Assembly (NCBI RefSeq): GCF_007644035.1
Contig: NZ_VMTV02000162.1
Span: 51,636-115,635 of the forward strand
DNA: 64,000 bases
Direction: 5' to 3'
Source of the DNA: Vogesella mureinivorans
GTDB lineage: Bacteria; Pseudomonadota; Gammaproteobacteria; Burkholderiales; Chromobacteriaceae
The notes under the pieces were generated by a model. That model did not search any database. It was given only the letters and a program-made list of their open reading frames with translations, and had not been told where the DNA came from. The stretch's first letter is position 1; every line of letters begins with the position of its first letter. The translations under genes were made by a program, and so were the position numbers. Of the stretch, positions 1 to 9,811 are shown one piece after another.

Positions 1-438
1 GCTACCCTGCCGCTGGCCAGCGTGGATGCGGCCAACTACGACGCGGTGTTCTACCCCGGTGGCCACGGCCCGCTGTGGGACCTGGTAGACAATGCCGACT
101 CGCTGCGCCTGATCGCCGACACCATCGCCGCCGGCAAGCCGCTGGGCGCGGTATGCCACGCCAGCGCCGCGCTGGTGAACGCGCAAGCCGCCGACGGCAC
201 GCCACTGGTGGCCGGTAAACAGGTCACCGGCTTTAGCAATACCGAAGAAGACGCGGTGCAGCTCACCGCCATCGTGCCGCTGCTGGTAGAGGACGCCCTG
301 CAAGCCAAGGGCGGCTTGTACAGCAAAGGCCCGGACTGGGCACCGTTCGTGCTGGAGGACGGCCTGCTGATTACCGGCCAGAACCCGGCCTCGTCCGAAG
401 GTGTAGCGCACGCGCTGCTGGCGCGCCTGCAGGGCTAA
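1..438 (+). CDS. DJ-1/PfpI family protein (5' end missing)
   Basis: The reading frame is open from the first base, so this is the last 145 residues of a longer protein; the GTG at 22 is internal, not a start. The fragment has the class I glutamine amidotransferase-like fold signature YPGGHGPLWDL, followed by the nucleophile elbow GAVCHASAAL with the conserved cysteine at residue 52 of the fragment. Proteins with this GGHGPLWDL form belong to the Hsp31/YajL-like branch of the DJ-1 superfamily, whose members are glyoxalases, deglycases or chaperones; which applies here cannot be read from the fragment. One copy of the dispersed word TGCGGCCAAC lies at 27-36, coding A-A-N. The gene ends at a strong palindromic terminator. 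Confidence 0.85.
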   Translation, partial: ATLPLASVDAANYDAVFYPGGHGPLWDLVDNADSLRLIADTIAAGKPLGAVCHASAALVNAQAADGTPLVAGKQVTGFSNTEEDAVQLTAIVPLLVEDALQAKGGLYSKGPDWAPFVLEDGLLITGQNPASSEGVAHALLARLQG

Positions 439-464
439 GCTGGCAATAGCTGGTTTAAAAGCAG

Positions 465-493
465 ACAGGGTTGGCCGCGGCCAACCCTGTTTT
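465..493 (+). terminator. Palindromic terminator built from two word copies
   Basis: Positions 465-490 form a perfect 26-base palindrome centred on GGCCGCGGCC and followed by TTT. Each arm contains GGTTGGCC, so the hairpin is two fused, overlapping copies (9 of 10 bases each) of the dispersed word. It sits 27 bases past the stop of the DJ-1 gene and serves as its rho-independent terminator. Confidence 0.8.
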
Positions 494-608
494 GCCTGGT
501 ACCTGCCCCGCCTTGGCCCCCTGCGATCATTTAGCCTCTGCCGCGCCGGTTACCACTGCGGTCAACACGGCATGCCGGTGTGGCCACGCTGCGCGCGTTG
601 CCAGCTGC

Positions 609-1766
609 TTAGGCCGATGCCTGCTGTGCGGCAGGCGGCAATACGGTTTGCAGCTCGCCTATCGCCTGGGTCAGGGCGTTCTGAAAGTGTTCTTCGGCCA
701 GGCGGCCGCTGGCCAGCTCGTCAAAACCATCGCGGATCATGGTGACGATATCTTGCTCCTGGCGCTGCGTTAGCCCCATGGACAACAGCGCCGCCTCTAC
801 CCTGTCCAGCACGCTGTTCAGGTGCAAGGTGGCGTCGGCACGGCTCTGGCGCTGCAGCCGGTCGATATCGCCCAGCACGCGCCCCAGCTGCGCCACGGTA
901 TCGCTGATGGCACTGCCCTGGCGGCGCGATTGCTGCTCGTATTGCAGGGCGTGCAAACGCACCTCGGCCGACTCGGCCAGCACGGCCAGGTGGTCGCGCA
1001 GGCGGCCGCAGCGTGCCTCGTCGTGCAGCGGCATATTGCTCACCATCAGGTGCAGGCACGGGTAGCTGATAGACAGGCGGTTCTTGAACTGCATGATCCG
1101 TTCCATGCCGGCCATATGGTGCAGCACCGAAATCTCCAGCGGCGATACCTGGCCATGGCTTTTCAGCGCCAGCGGGGCAGCATCGGGTGGCAGCAGCTGT
1201 ACCACACCTTCAACATCAAAAGCCTGCAGCGCAGCCAGCACGGCCTGCGCCAGCGCCGGGTAGTCGGCGCAGTGGTTAAAGTGCTTGAGCGCGTCGATCA
1301 GCGTACCGGTTTCGCTCATGCTGCTCATGGCCACCATGGCTGTACTGGTGGCGTAGCCGGCCTGCTGGCGCAGCTGCTGGCGCTCGGCTACGTTGTGCAG
1401 CACCCGCTCTACTTTGGCCAGCAGCACCTGCGGCTCTACCGGCTTGGTAACAAAGTCTTCGGCGCCTACCTCGTAGCCGCGCACGTGTTCGTCCACGCCC
1501 TCCAGCGCCGACAGAAACAGCACCGGCACGTCGGCCAGCATGGGGTCCGCCTTAATGATCTCGCACAGGGTAAAGCCATCCATCGCCGGCATGCGCACAT
1601 CGGCCAGCAGTAGCGCGGGGGGCTGCTGGCGCATCATGGCCAGTGCGGTTTCCGGGTGGTTGGCAATACGTACGGGGTAGTGCTGGCCCAGCGTTTCTTC
1701 CATAAAGGCCAGCATGAATTCATCGTCATCCACCATCAGGATGGGGTGGCTGTGGTCCATCGTCAT
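609..1766 (-). CDS. Response regulator with N-terminal receiver and uncharacterised C-terminal region
   Basis: 385 residues. The start at 1766 is chosen because AGGAG lies six bases upstream; the longer frame begins in an AT-rich palindrome and has no ribosome site. Residues 5-125 are a CheY-like receiver: acidic pocket VDDDE, phosphoacceptor Asp56 in LLLADVRMP and Lys108 in DFVTKPVEP. The remaining ~260 residues contain no output domain that I recognise; residues 180-300 look like an alpha/beta sensor or GAF-like fold and the tail is helical. No histidine kinase is adjacent. The gene diverges from glpK but nothing else links it to glycerol use. Confidence 0.8.
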   Translation of the reverse strand: MTMDHSHPILMVDDDEFMLAFMEETLGQHYPVRIANHPETALAMMRQQPPALLLADVRMPAMDGFTLCEIIKADPMLADVPVLFLSALEGVDEHVRGYEVGAEDFVTKPVEPQVLLAKVERVLHNVAERQQLRQQAGYATSTAMVAMSSMSETGTLIDALKHFNHCADYPALAQAVLAALQAFDVEGVVQLLPPDAAPLALKSHGQVSPLEISVLHHMAGMERIMQFKNRLSISYPCLHLMVSNMPLHDEARCGRLRDHLAVLAESAEVRLHALQYEQQSRRQGSAISDTVAQLGRVLGDIDRLQRQSRADATLHLNSVLDRVEAALLSMGLTQRQEQDIVTMIRDGFDELASGRLAEEHFQNALTQAIGELQTVLPPAAQQASA

Positions 1767-1838
1767 GTTGTTCTCCTGTTGCCAGCAAAGTATAAGCGTT
1801 TGCGGTAGTAAAAACGCAGTACTCATGACAAAAGACAG

Positions 1839-1859
1839 AAACATTATTCAATAATGTTT
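1839..1859. promoter_or_regulatory. AT-rich perfect inverted repeat, candidate operator
   Basis: AAACATTATT (1839-1848), a central C, then AATAATGTTT (1850-1859): ten paired bases per arm in an otherwise GC-rich region, about 75 bp upstream of the regulator start at 1766. The symmetry suits a dimeric repressor site. No T-tract suggests termination. Which protein binds is unknown. Confidence 0.45.
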
Positions 1860-2200
1860 ATCGAGTTACGGCATGGCCATGCCAAGACAGGCGTTGGATT
1901 TTATTGCTACGGCAAGCGCAGATCGCGCTACGGCCCAGCCTGCGTCGCAGCCGGGCAGCCCGGGTGGCCAAACGGCCAGGCCCTGCAATGCACAATCTGT
2001 TACAAGGCTTGGTGCAGCTAAAAACAGGCTGATTCTTACCGCCGTATTGCCCGGTTTTCTCTTGCAGCGCAACAACTTGTAATAAGCCAACTACACCACA
2101 TACCCCTTGCAAAAAGCAGGCTGCCCGGCGGTTTTTGCACGCGTGGCGATTGACAGCCAATGCCAGCGGCCTAGAATTGCACGAAAATAAAAGCAACATT

Positions 2201-2210
2201 TTTCAAACAT
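2201..2210. promoter_or_regulatory. Candidate GlpR half-site upstream of glpK
   Basis: TTTCAAACAT occurs here and again at 4684-4693 upstream of glpD. It resembles the right half of the enterobacterial GlpR operator (CGAACAT). A glpR gene lies 5 kb downstream. Assignment rests on the shared word in two glycerol promoters and is tentative. Confidence 0.35.
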
Positions 2211-2267
2211 AAATCAGACACAAAAAAACATAAGACAACACAGGCCATCGCGCCCAAGGAGAGTTAC

Positions 2268-3770
<1,503 letters not shown>

Positions 3771-3879
3771 GCCGCCACCTGCGGCCAGCCTTACGTTGGC
3801 CGCCCACCCCCTTTACTGAACGCCCCTGCGCCCGGCCAAGCGGCGGCGCAGGCAGGCACCCCATTTCAAGGAATGTGTC

Positions 3880-4584
3880 ATGAACCCCTTATTCGGTGAA
3901 TTTATCGGTACCGCGCTGCTGGTACTGCTGGGCAACGGCGTGGTTGCCAACGTGATCCTCAAAAACACCAAGGGCCATAACAGCGGCCTGATCGTCATCG
4001 CCTTCGGCTGGGCCATGGCGGTATTTGTCGGCGTATTCAGCGTGGCGGCCATCAGCGGCGCCCACCTGAACCCGGCAGTTACCGTGGCGCTGGCGGTAGC
4101 CGGCAAGTTTGCCTGGGCCGACGCACCGGGCTACATCCTGGCGCAGATGCTGGGCGGCATGGCCGGTGCGCTGCTGATGTGGCTGGTGTACCGCGACCAT
4201 TTTGATACCACAGATTGCGCGGATACCAAGCTGGCGGTGTTCTGCACCGGCCCGGCCATCCGCAGCACCACCGGCAACCTGTTGTCCGAAGTGCTGGCCA
4301 CCTTTGTACTGGTGTTTGCCATCCTCAGCATGGTGTCGCCCAAAATCTCGCTGGGTGCCATGGACGCGCTGCCGGTAGCCCTGCTGGTATTGGGTATTGG
4401 CGTGTCGCTGGGCGGCACCACCGGCTACGCCATGAGCCCGGCACGCGACCTGGCGCCGCGAGTCATGCACGCGCTGCTGCCCATCAAGGGCAAACGCGAC
4501 AGCGACTGGGCCTACAGCTGGGTGCCGGTGGTGGGCTCGCTACTGGGTGCCACGCTGGCGGCGGTAGCCCACGGCGTGGCCTGA
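3880..4584 (+). CDS. glpF: Glycerol facilitator, aquaglyceroporin family
   Basis: 234 residues, six predicted membrane helices and two half-helices of the MIP fold. Allows passive glycerol entry across the inner membrane. The first pore motif is canonical, HLNPAVTVA with NPA at residues 64-66. The second reads YAMSPARDLAPR, so the usual NPA is SPA at 186-188, with the following Arg189 and Asp kept (the Arg-Asp pair is typical of glycerol channels). The C-terminal LPIKGKRDSDWAYSW resembles the facilitators of Gram-positive bacteria more than E. coli GlpF. It sits between glpK and glpD, so the role is secure despite the altered motif. Confidence 0.93.
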   Translation: MNPLFGEFIGTALLVLLGNGVVANVILKNTKGHNSGLIVIAFGWAMAVFVGVFSVAAISGAHLNPAVTVALAVAGKFAWADAPGYILAQMLGGMAGALLMWLVYRDHFDTTDCADTKLAVFCTGPAIRSTTGNLLSEVLATFVLVFAILSMVSPKISLGAMDALPVALLVLGIGVSLGGTTGYAMSPARDLAPRVMHALLPIKGKRDSDWAYSWVPVVGSLLGATLAAVAHGVA

Positions 4585-4801
4585 GCTGCCCGCCCTCTGC
4601 CGGCTGCCATGGTGTAGCCGGCTGCCTCGCATGCCCTGCCATCTACGGCGGGGCATGTTCGTTTTAATCGCACATCAAACAAATTTCAAACATTTAATGT
4701 TCGTTCTTTGTTGATTTCTATCGGCCGTTTCTCTATCTTCTACACTGGGATCAACAGCACAGCCGGCCGCCCTGCGGCCAACGCAGCACAAAGGACAGAC
4801 A
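4585..4801. promoter_or_regulatory. glpD upstream region with ATGTTCG and TTTCAAACAT words
   Basis: The stretch 4654-4720 turns AT-rich. ATGTTCG, the left half of the enterobacterial GlpR operator, occurs at 4655-4661 and 4697-4703; CGCACAT, close to the right half CGAACAT, is at 4669-4675, but the spacing is three bases longer than consensus. TTTCAAACAT at 4684-4693 repeats the word seen before glpK. This clustering suggests a GlpR-controlled promoter. A copy of the dispersed word is at 4773-4782. Confidence 0.5.
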
Positions 4802-6328
4802 GTGGAACAGTACGATTTGCTGGTAATCGGTGGCGGTATCAACGGCGCAGGCATTGCCCGCGATGCGGCAGGGCGCGGCCTGCGCGTGCTGCTGTGTGAA
4901 AAGGACGACCTGGCCGCGCATACCTCGTCGGCCAGCACCAAGCTGATTCACGGCGGCCTGCGCTATCTGGAATATTACGAGTTCAGCCTGGTGCGCAAGG
5001 CGCTGCAAGAGCGCGAGGTGCTGCTGGACGCCGCGCCGCATATCATGTGGCCGCTACGCTTTGTCATGCCGCACGACGCCGCCCAGCGCCCGGCGTGGCT
5101 GATACGCTGCGGCCTGTTCCTGTACGACCACCTGGCGCGCCGCCGCCGCCTGGCAGGCAGCGAGCGCATCCGTTTTGACCGCCACCCGGCAGGCAGCCCG
5201 CTAAAAGCCAGCTACCACCAGGGCTTTGTGTATTCCGACGGCTGGGTCAACGACGCCCGCTTGGTGGTACTGAACGCCATCGACGCCGCCGAGCGCGGCG
5301 CCACCATCCTCACCCGTACCGCCTGCGTGGCGGCCCAGCGGCATGGCGACGGCTGGCAGGCCACCCTGCAGGGCGCCGACGGCCAGCAAACCACCATCAG
5401 CGCCCGCGCTGTGGTCAACGCCGCCGGCCCCTGGGTGCAGCAATTGCTGGGCGGCGTCATCCAGGCGCCGGCCAGCAAAGCCATCCGCTTGGTAAAGGGT
5501 AGCCACATCATCGTGAAGCGCCTGTTCGCGCACCCCTACGCCTACATTTTCCAGAACCCGGACAAGCGCATCATTTTTGCCATCCCCTACGAGCAGGACT
5601 TCACGCTGATAGGCACCACCGACGTGGAATACCACGGCGACGCCGCGCAGGTAGCCATCGATAGCGACGAAGTGGCCTACCTGTGCCAGATGAGCAACCG
5701 CTACTTCTCGCAGCAGATCAGCCCGGCCGACGTAGTGGCCACCTACTCCGGCGTGCGCCCGCTGCTGGATGACGACGCGGCCAACGCCAGCGGCGTCACC
5801 CGCGACTACGCACTGGCGCTGGACAGCCACGGCGCGCCGCTGCTGTCGGTATTCGGCGGCAAGATCACCACCTACCGCAAGCTGGCCGAACAAGTGGTAG
5901 ACCAGCTGGCGCCGCTGCTGGGCAATACGCGGCCAACGTGGACAGCTGGCGCGCACCTGCCAGGCGGCCAGCTGCCCGGCGGTGACTTCGACGCCTTCGT
6001 GGCAACACTGCAAGCCGACAAGCCATGGCTACCGGCCGCACTGGCACAGCGCCTGGCGCGCGCCTACGGCAGCCGCGTACACGCCGTACTGGGCAACGCC
6101 ACCACCCTGGCGGGCTTGGGGGAGGAGATTCAGCCCGGCCTGTATGAAGCCGAGCTGCGTTATCTGGTAGAAAAAGAATGGGCCACCAGCGCCGACGATA
6201 TCCTGTGGCGCCGCAGCAAGCTGCGCCTGCACCTGCCAGCGGGGGCGTATGCGGCGGTGGAGGCCTGGCTGGCGCGCCATCACGGGCAGGCAGCACCCAG
6301 TAGCCAGCAGGCCTCGCCGGTCTATTGA
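4802..6328 (+). CDS. glpD: Aerobic glycerol-3-phosphate dehydrogenase
   Basis: 508 residues. Membrane-associated flavoenzyme oxidising glycerol 3-phosphate to dihydroxyacetone phosphate and passing electrons to quinone. The N-terminus has the FAD dinucleotide fold LLVIGGGINGAGIARDAA (residues 5-22) followed by STKLIHGGLRYLEYYEF, the GlpD signature. Start is GTG at 4802, with AAGGA about six bases upstream; no in-frame ATG fits better. It completes the pathway begun by glpF and glpK. The stop lies just before a hairpin shared with the convergent LysE gene. Confidence 0.96.
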   Translation: MEQYDLLVIGGGINGAGIARDAAGRGLRVLLCEKDDLAAHTSSASTKLIHGGLRYLEYYEFSLVRKALQEREVLLDAAPHIMWPLRFVMPHDAAQRPAWLIRCGLFLYDHLARRRRLAGSERIRFDRHPAGSPLKASYHQGFVYSDGWVNDARLVVLNAIDAAERGATILTRTACVAAQRHGDGWQATLQGADGQQTTISARAVVNAAGPWVQQLLGGVIQAPASKAIRLVKGSHIIVKRLFAHPYAYIFQNPDKRIIFAIPYEQDFTLIGTTDVEYHGDAAQVAIDSDEVAYLCQMSNRYFSQQISPADVVATYSGVRPLLDDDAANASGVTRDYALALDSHGAPLLSVFGGKITTYRKLAEQVVDQLAPLLGNTRPTWTAGAHLPGGQLPGGDFDAFVATLQADKPWLPAALAQRLARAYGSRVHAVLGNATTLAGLGEEIQPGLYEAELRYLVEKEWATSADDILWRRSKLRLHLPAGAYAAVEAWLARHHGQAAPSSQQASPVY

Positions 6329-6336
6329 GGCTAGAG

Positions 6337-6363
6337 GGTTGGCCGCAACGTCAACGTTGCGGC
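6337..6363. terminator. Convergent hairpin terminator with embedded word copy
   Basis: GCCGCAACGT (6342-6351) pairs with ACGTTGCGGC (6354-6363) across a two-base loop, between convergent glpD and the LysE gene; it overlaps the last codons of the latter. The left side begins with GGTTGGCCGCA (6337-6347), a copy of the dispersed word. No T-tract is present, so strength is uncertain. Confidence 0.55.
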
Positions 6364-6980
6364 TGCAGGGCCATACGCACCGCCAGCGCGGCCAACACAC
6401 TGCCCATCAGGTAGCGCTGTAGCGCCAGCCAGCGCGGGCGGCGGGCAAAGCCGGCAGCCAGCCTGGCGGCAAACAGCACTATCAGCAGGTTTACCGTAAA
6501 ACTGATCGCGATCTGGGCCAGCCCCAGCTGCAGGCTCTGACGGAACATACTGCCAGCCCCCGGCACCACGAACTGCGGCAGGATGGAAAGGTAAAACACG
6601 GCAATCTTGGGGTTCAGCACATTGGTGACGAAGCCCATCATGAACAGGCGCCGCGGCGAATCGGCCACTAGCTGGCGGGTAGCAAACGGCGACCGGCCAC
6701 CCGGGCGCACAGCCTGCCAGGCCAGCCACATCAGGTAGGCCGCCCCACCCCACTGCAGCACCGCGTAGGCAAAGGGCACCGCCAGAAACAGCGCCGTCAG
6801 CCCCAAAGCCGCCGCCAGCATGTGCAGTAAAAACCCGGCAACCACCCCCAGCAGCGATATCAGCCCGGCACCGCGCCCCTGGCACAGGCTGCGCGATAGC
6901 AGGTACACCATATTCGGCCCCGGCGTCAGCACCATCAGCAGTGCGGCACCGGCAAACATGGCCCAGTGGCTTGTGTTCAT
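6351..6980 (-). CDS. LysE/RhtB family amino-acid exporter
   Basis: 209 residues with about six hydrophobic helices. The start at 6980 (MNTSHWAMF) is preceded by GGAGAG; the longer frame lacks a ribosome site. The family hallmark LTPGPNMVYLLSRSL lies at residues ~18-32, and VTNVLNPKIAVFYLSILPQF at ~117-136 is the second signature. Members export amino acids such as homoserine, threonine, lysine or cysteine from the cytoplasm; the substrate cannot be told from sequence. It lies downstream of glpR on the same strand with 143 bases between, so co-transcription is possible but not obvious. Confidence 0.9.
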   Translation of the reverse strand: MNTSHWAMFAGAALLMVLTPGPNMVYLLSRSLCQGRGAGLISLLGVVAGFLLHMLAAALGLTALFLAVPFAYAVLQWGGAAYLMWLAWQAVRPGGRSPFATRQLVADSPRRLFMMGFVTNVLNPKIAVFYLSILPQFVVPGAGSMFRQSLQLGLAQIAISFTVNLLIVLFAARLAAGFARRPRWLALQRYLMGSVLAALAVRMALQPQR

Positions 6981-7123
6981 ACCCTCTCCTTGTTGGTAAC
7001 GCCCGCTAAACTGGCAGCGCCTGCGCGCATGACAAGGCAATGATCGTGGACGCTACAGCCGGCAGGCCAGTCGGCCTGTCTGCATCGCCAACTTGCCCTG
7101 CGCGGCCAATGCCACGATGCGGA

Positions 7124-7888
7124 TTATCCCGCCACCACCAGCCGTGTCTGGCCCTTGTCCAGCAGCGCCTGCAGGTCGGCGCTGACCGGGCGGTCGGTAA
7201 ACAGCGCGTCCAGCTGCGACACGTGGCCCAGCTCCACCAGCGCCGGGCGCTCGAACTTGGAATGGTCGGCCACCAGCCACACATGGCGCGACTGCTGCAT
7301 GATGGCCTGGCTGGTCAGCACTTCGCGGTAGTCGTAATCGCGCAGCACGCCGCCCTGCTCGATACAGGAAATGCCGATGATGCCGTAGTCCACCTTGAAC
7401 TGGCGGATGAACTGCACGGTGGCCTCGCCGGTCAGGCCGCGGTCGCGCTTGCGCAGCGCGCCGCCGGCCACCAGCACCTCGCAGTCGGGGTAGTCGCACA
7501 TCAGGTTGGCGATGTGGAAGTTGTTGGTAATCACCCGCAGGCCACGGTGCTGCGACAGCGCGCGCGCTACCTCTTCGGTGGTGGTGCCCAGGTTGATGAA
7601 CAGCGAGGCGTTATCGGGAATCTCGGCCGCCACCGCGCGGGCGATACGGCGCTTTTCTTCCGCCATCAGCACCTGGCGGGCGTCGTAGGCCACGTTTTCC
7701 ACGCTGGACAGCACGCTGGCACCGCCGTGGTAGCGCTGCAGCAGCTGGTTGTCGGCCAGCAGGGTGATGTCGCGGCGTATGGTCTGGTGGGTAACCTGGA
7801 AGTGGGCGGCCATTTTTTCCACCGCCACGTAGCCTTCACGGTTTACCCAGGCAAGCAGGTCTTTCTGGCGTTGATTGAGGATCAGCAT
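7124..7888 (-). CDS. glpR: DeoR-family repressor of glycerol genes
   Basis: 254 residues. Residues 5-60 are a DeoR winged helix with QRQKDLLAWVNREGYVAVE and the recognition region VTHQTIRRDITLL. The rest is the sugar-phosphate sensor domain (FINLGTTTEEVARAL, GIIGISCIEQGGVLRDYDY, VADHSKF), which in GlpR binds glycerol 3-phosphate. The start at 7888 gives the usual N-terminus MLILNQRQ; the longer frame continues into unrelated upstream sequence. With glpK, glpF and glpD 1-5 kb away on the opposite strand, and shared operator-like words before glpK and glpD, GlpR is the natural assignment. Confidence 0.92.
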   Translation of the reverse strand: MLILNQRQKDLLAWVNREGYVAVEKMAAHFQVTHQTIRRDITLLADNQLLQRYHGGASVLSSVENVAYDARQVLMAEEKRRIARAVAAEIPDNASLFINLGTTTEEVARALSQHRGLRVITNNFHIANLMCDYPDCEVLVAGGALRKRDRGLTGEATVQFIRQFKVDYGIIGISCIEQGGVLRDYDYREVLTSQAIMQQSRHVWLVADHSKFERPALVELGHVSQLDALFTDRPVSADLQALLDKGQTRLVVAG

Positions 7889-8065
7889 ACAGACGCTTAG
7901 GGTGACTGGAGAGCTGCATTGTACCCGACAGCACCCGCCGTCGGGCCAGGGTTGGCCGCAGCCGTGGCGTGCACGCACGCTCACGCCTGGCGCTGCCCTA
8001 TCGCACCGTGGGCAGGCTGCCGCCTTTTGCGCATAATGCCCTGTCCACTTCGCTGCGTGTCCATC

Positions 8066-8992
8066 ATGGCTACCTCATCCCGCATCGTCTTCATCCTGCA
8101 TGGCCGGCACCGCCCGCAGGGCCTGCCCGAGCACCTGCTGGCGCCGCTGCGCGCCGATTTCGACGTAGACATACTGATGACCAGCAGCGCCGACAGCGCC
8201 ACCCGCTACGCGCGCGAAGCCGCGCTATCCGGCGCACGCTGGGTGGTGGCGGTAGGCGGCGACGGCACGGTGCACGAGGTAGTCAACGGCCTGATGAGCG
8301 TGCCCGAGGCCGCCCGCCGCGATGTTGCCCTGGCGGTGCTGCCCACCGGCACCGGCAACGACTTTGTGCGCAGCCTGGGCAGCGGCGACAGCCTGCCCGG
8401 CCTGCCCGGCCTGATCGGGCTGATGGCGGCCGGCCAGGTCCACGCGCTGGACCTGATTCGCGTCACGCTGGCCGACGGCAGCGTGCGCTGGTGCAACAAT
8501 ATCGGCAGCATCGGCATTACCAGCGATATCGTGCGCCGCGTCAAAGCCATGCCGGCACGGCTGCCGGCCAGCCTGGCGTTTTACAGTGCGGTCAGCACCG
8601 CGCTGCTGCGCTGGCAGCCGCAGCCCATGCGGCTGACGCTGGATGGCGAGCTTATCGAGGGGCGCTTTACCTGCGTGTCGGCGGCCAACGGGCGCTTCTT
8701 TGGCAGCGGGCTGGGCATTGCCCCCGAGGCGCAGCTGGACGACGGCCTGATGGAAGTGGTGCTGATCGCCAACGCCGGCAGCCTGGATTTTATCCGCCTG
8801 CTGCCGCAGCTGCGCCAGGCGCAGCGCCTGACCGACCCGCGCGTGCGCTACCTGCGCGGCCGCGTACTGCAGGTAGAGGGCGAGCCGGCACGCTGCCCGC
8901 TGGAGCTGGACGGCGAGCTGGCCGGCCACGCCCCGGTGCGCTTCGAGCTGGTACCGGGGGCGCTGCGCTGCCTGCGCCGCCAGCAGGGCTGA
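8066..8992 (+). CDS. Diacylglycerol/lipid kinase family protein (YegS-like)
   Basis: 308 residues from the ATG at 8066 (MATSSRIVF); further in-frame starts upstream would add residues with no family match. The catalytic domain is clear: WVVAVGGDGTVHEVVNGLM, then LPTGTGNDFVRSL, then a beta-sandwich C-terminal half with GSGLGIAPEAQLDDGLMEV. Enzymes of this fold phosphorylate diacylglycerol, sphingosine or related lipids with ATP at the membrane; the exact lipid is unknown. A copy of the dispersed word (7951-7960) lies between this gene and divergent glpR. Confidence 0.88.
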   Translation: MATSSRIVFILHGRHRPQGLPEHLLAPLRADFDVDILMTSSADSATRYAREAALSGARWVVAVGGDGTVHEVVNGLMSVPEAARRDVALAVLPTGTGNDFVRSLGSGDSLPGLPGLIGLMAAGQVHALDLIRVTLADGSVRWCNNIGSIGITSDIVRRVKAMPARLPASLAFYSAVSTALLRWQPQPMRLTLDGELIEGRFTCVSAANGRFFGSGLGIAPEAQLDDGLMEVVLIANAGSLDFIRLLPQLRQAQRLTDPRVRYLRGRVLQVEGEPARCPLELDGELAGHAPVRFELVPGALRCLRRQQG

Positions 8993-9115
8993 GCCAGGCA
9001 GGCGCAGCGCCACGCCGCCGCCGTTCTAGGGTAGAATGGCCGGTTTTTCGCGCCGGGTGAGACCGATCCCGTGTGCGTCTATGCTGAATAACCTCGACTG
9101 TTTCTCGACGGAACC

Positions 9116-9811
9116 ATGACCAAGACACCTAAAGCCCTTGTCGTTCTTTCTGGCGGCCAGGACTCCACCACCTGCCTGTACTGGGCGCTGCGCGAATTCG
9201 GTGCGGCCAACGTAGAAACCGTGACCTTCGACTACGGCCAGCGCCACCGCGTGGAGCTGGACTGCGCGCGCAAGATTGCCCAGCTGGCCGGCGTGCGCCA
9301 GACCGTGCTGCCTATCGACACCTTTGCTGCCATCGGCGGTAACGCACTGACCGACGACAGCATCGCGCCGGAAGAAGGCGCCCGCGACGACGCCGACACC
9401 GCGCTGCCCAATACCTTCGTGCCCGGCCGCAACCTGGTGTTCCTCAGCTTTGCTGCCGCGCTGGCCTACACACGCGGCATCGAGCACGTGGTGACCGGTG
9501 TGGCACAAACCGACTACTCCGGCTACCCGGACTGCCGCGAAAACACGCTGAAGGCACTGGAGCTGGCGCTGCGCCTGGGCATGGATAGCCGCGTGACCCT
9601 GCACACACCGCTGATGTTCATGAGCAAGGCCGACACCGTGCGCCTGGCGCAGGACGTGGGCGCCATGGACGCCATGGCCTGGAGCCACACCTGCTACAAC
9701 GGCGAAGTACCGCCCTGCGGCCGCTGCGCCTCGTGCGAGCTGCGGGCCAAAGGCTTTGCCGAGGCCGGCGTCGCCGACCCGCTGGTGGTACGTACCGGAG
9801 GTGCCGCATGA
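9116..9811 (+). CDS. queC: 7-cyano-7-deazaguanine synthase
   Basis: 231 residues. Converts 7-carboxy-7-deazaguanine to preQ0 with ATP and ammonia in queuosine biosynthesis. Seen: the PP-loop ATPase motif [15 protein letters not shown] near the N-terminus, [14 protein letters not shown], and the C-terminal zinc site [15 protein letters not shown]. The ATG at 9116 gives the expected N-terminus. Its TGA overlaps the ATG of the next gene (ATGA at 9808), so queC and queD are translationally coupled. I looked for a preQ1 riboswitch in 9010-9115 and saw no convincing match. Confidence 0.96.
   Translation: MTKTPKALVVLSGGQDSTTCLYWALREFGAANVETVTFDYGQRHRVELDCARKIAQLAGVRQTVLPIDTFAAIGGNALTDDSIAPEEGARDDADTALPNTFVPGRNLVFLSFAAALAYTRGIEHVVTGVAQTDYSGYPDCRENTLKALELALRLGMDSRVTLHTPLMFMSKADTVRLAQDVGAMDAMAWSHTCYNGEVPPCGRCASCELRAKGFAEAGVADPLVVRTGGAA

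Larger units (their letters stand above)
1767..2267. other. 501-bp intergenic region between divergent regulator and glpK
   Basis: No convincing coding frame is present. It holds an AT-rich perfect inverted repeat at 1839-1859, a GC-rich central part without clear signals, and an A-rich stretch from about 2180 leading to glpK with the word TTTCAAACAT at 2201-2210. The glpK ribosome site AAGGAG ends about six bases before its ATG. Confidence 0.6.

Noticed and set aside
471-773. Plus-strand open frame of 100 codons opposite the response regulator
   Set aside because: It begins in the terminator palindrome and runs antisense through the regulator gene; the amino-acid pattern matches no family and high GC makes such antisense frames common here.
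822-1613. Long antisense frames such as this one, and many at 2214-3725, 5201-6013, 17841-19358, 24523-25728, 39226-40986, 59550-61958
   Set aside because: All lie opposite well-supported genes and arise from GC-rich codon structure; none has a ribosome site or domain motifs.
9010-9115. preQ1 riboswitch upstream of queC
   Set aside because: I looked for the preQ1 class I pattern (GGUUC...CUAGC with an A-rich tail) and found no convincing match.
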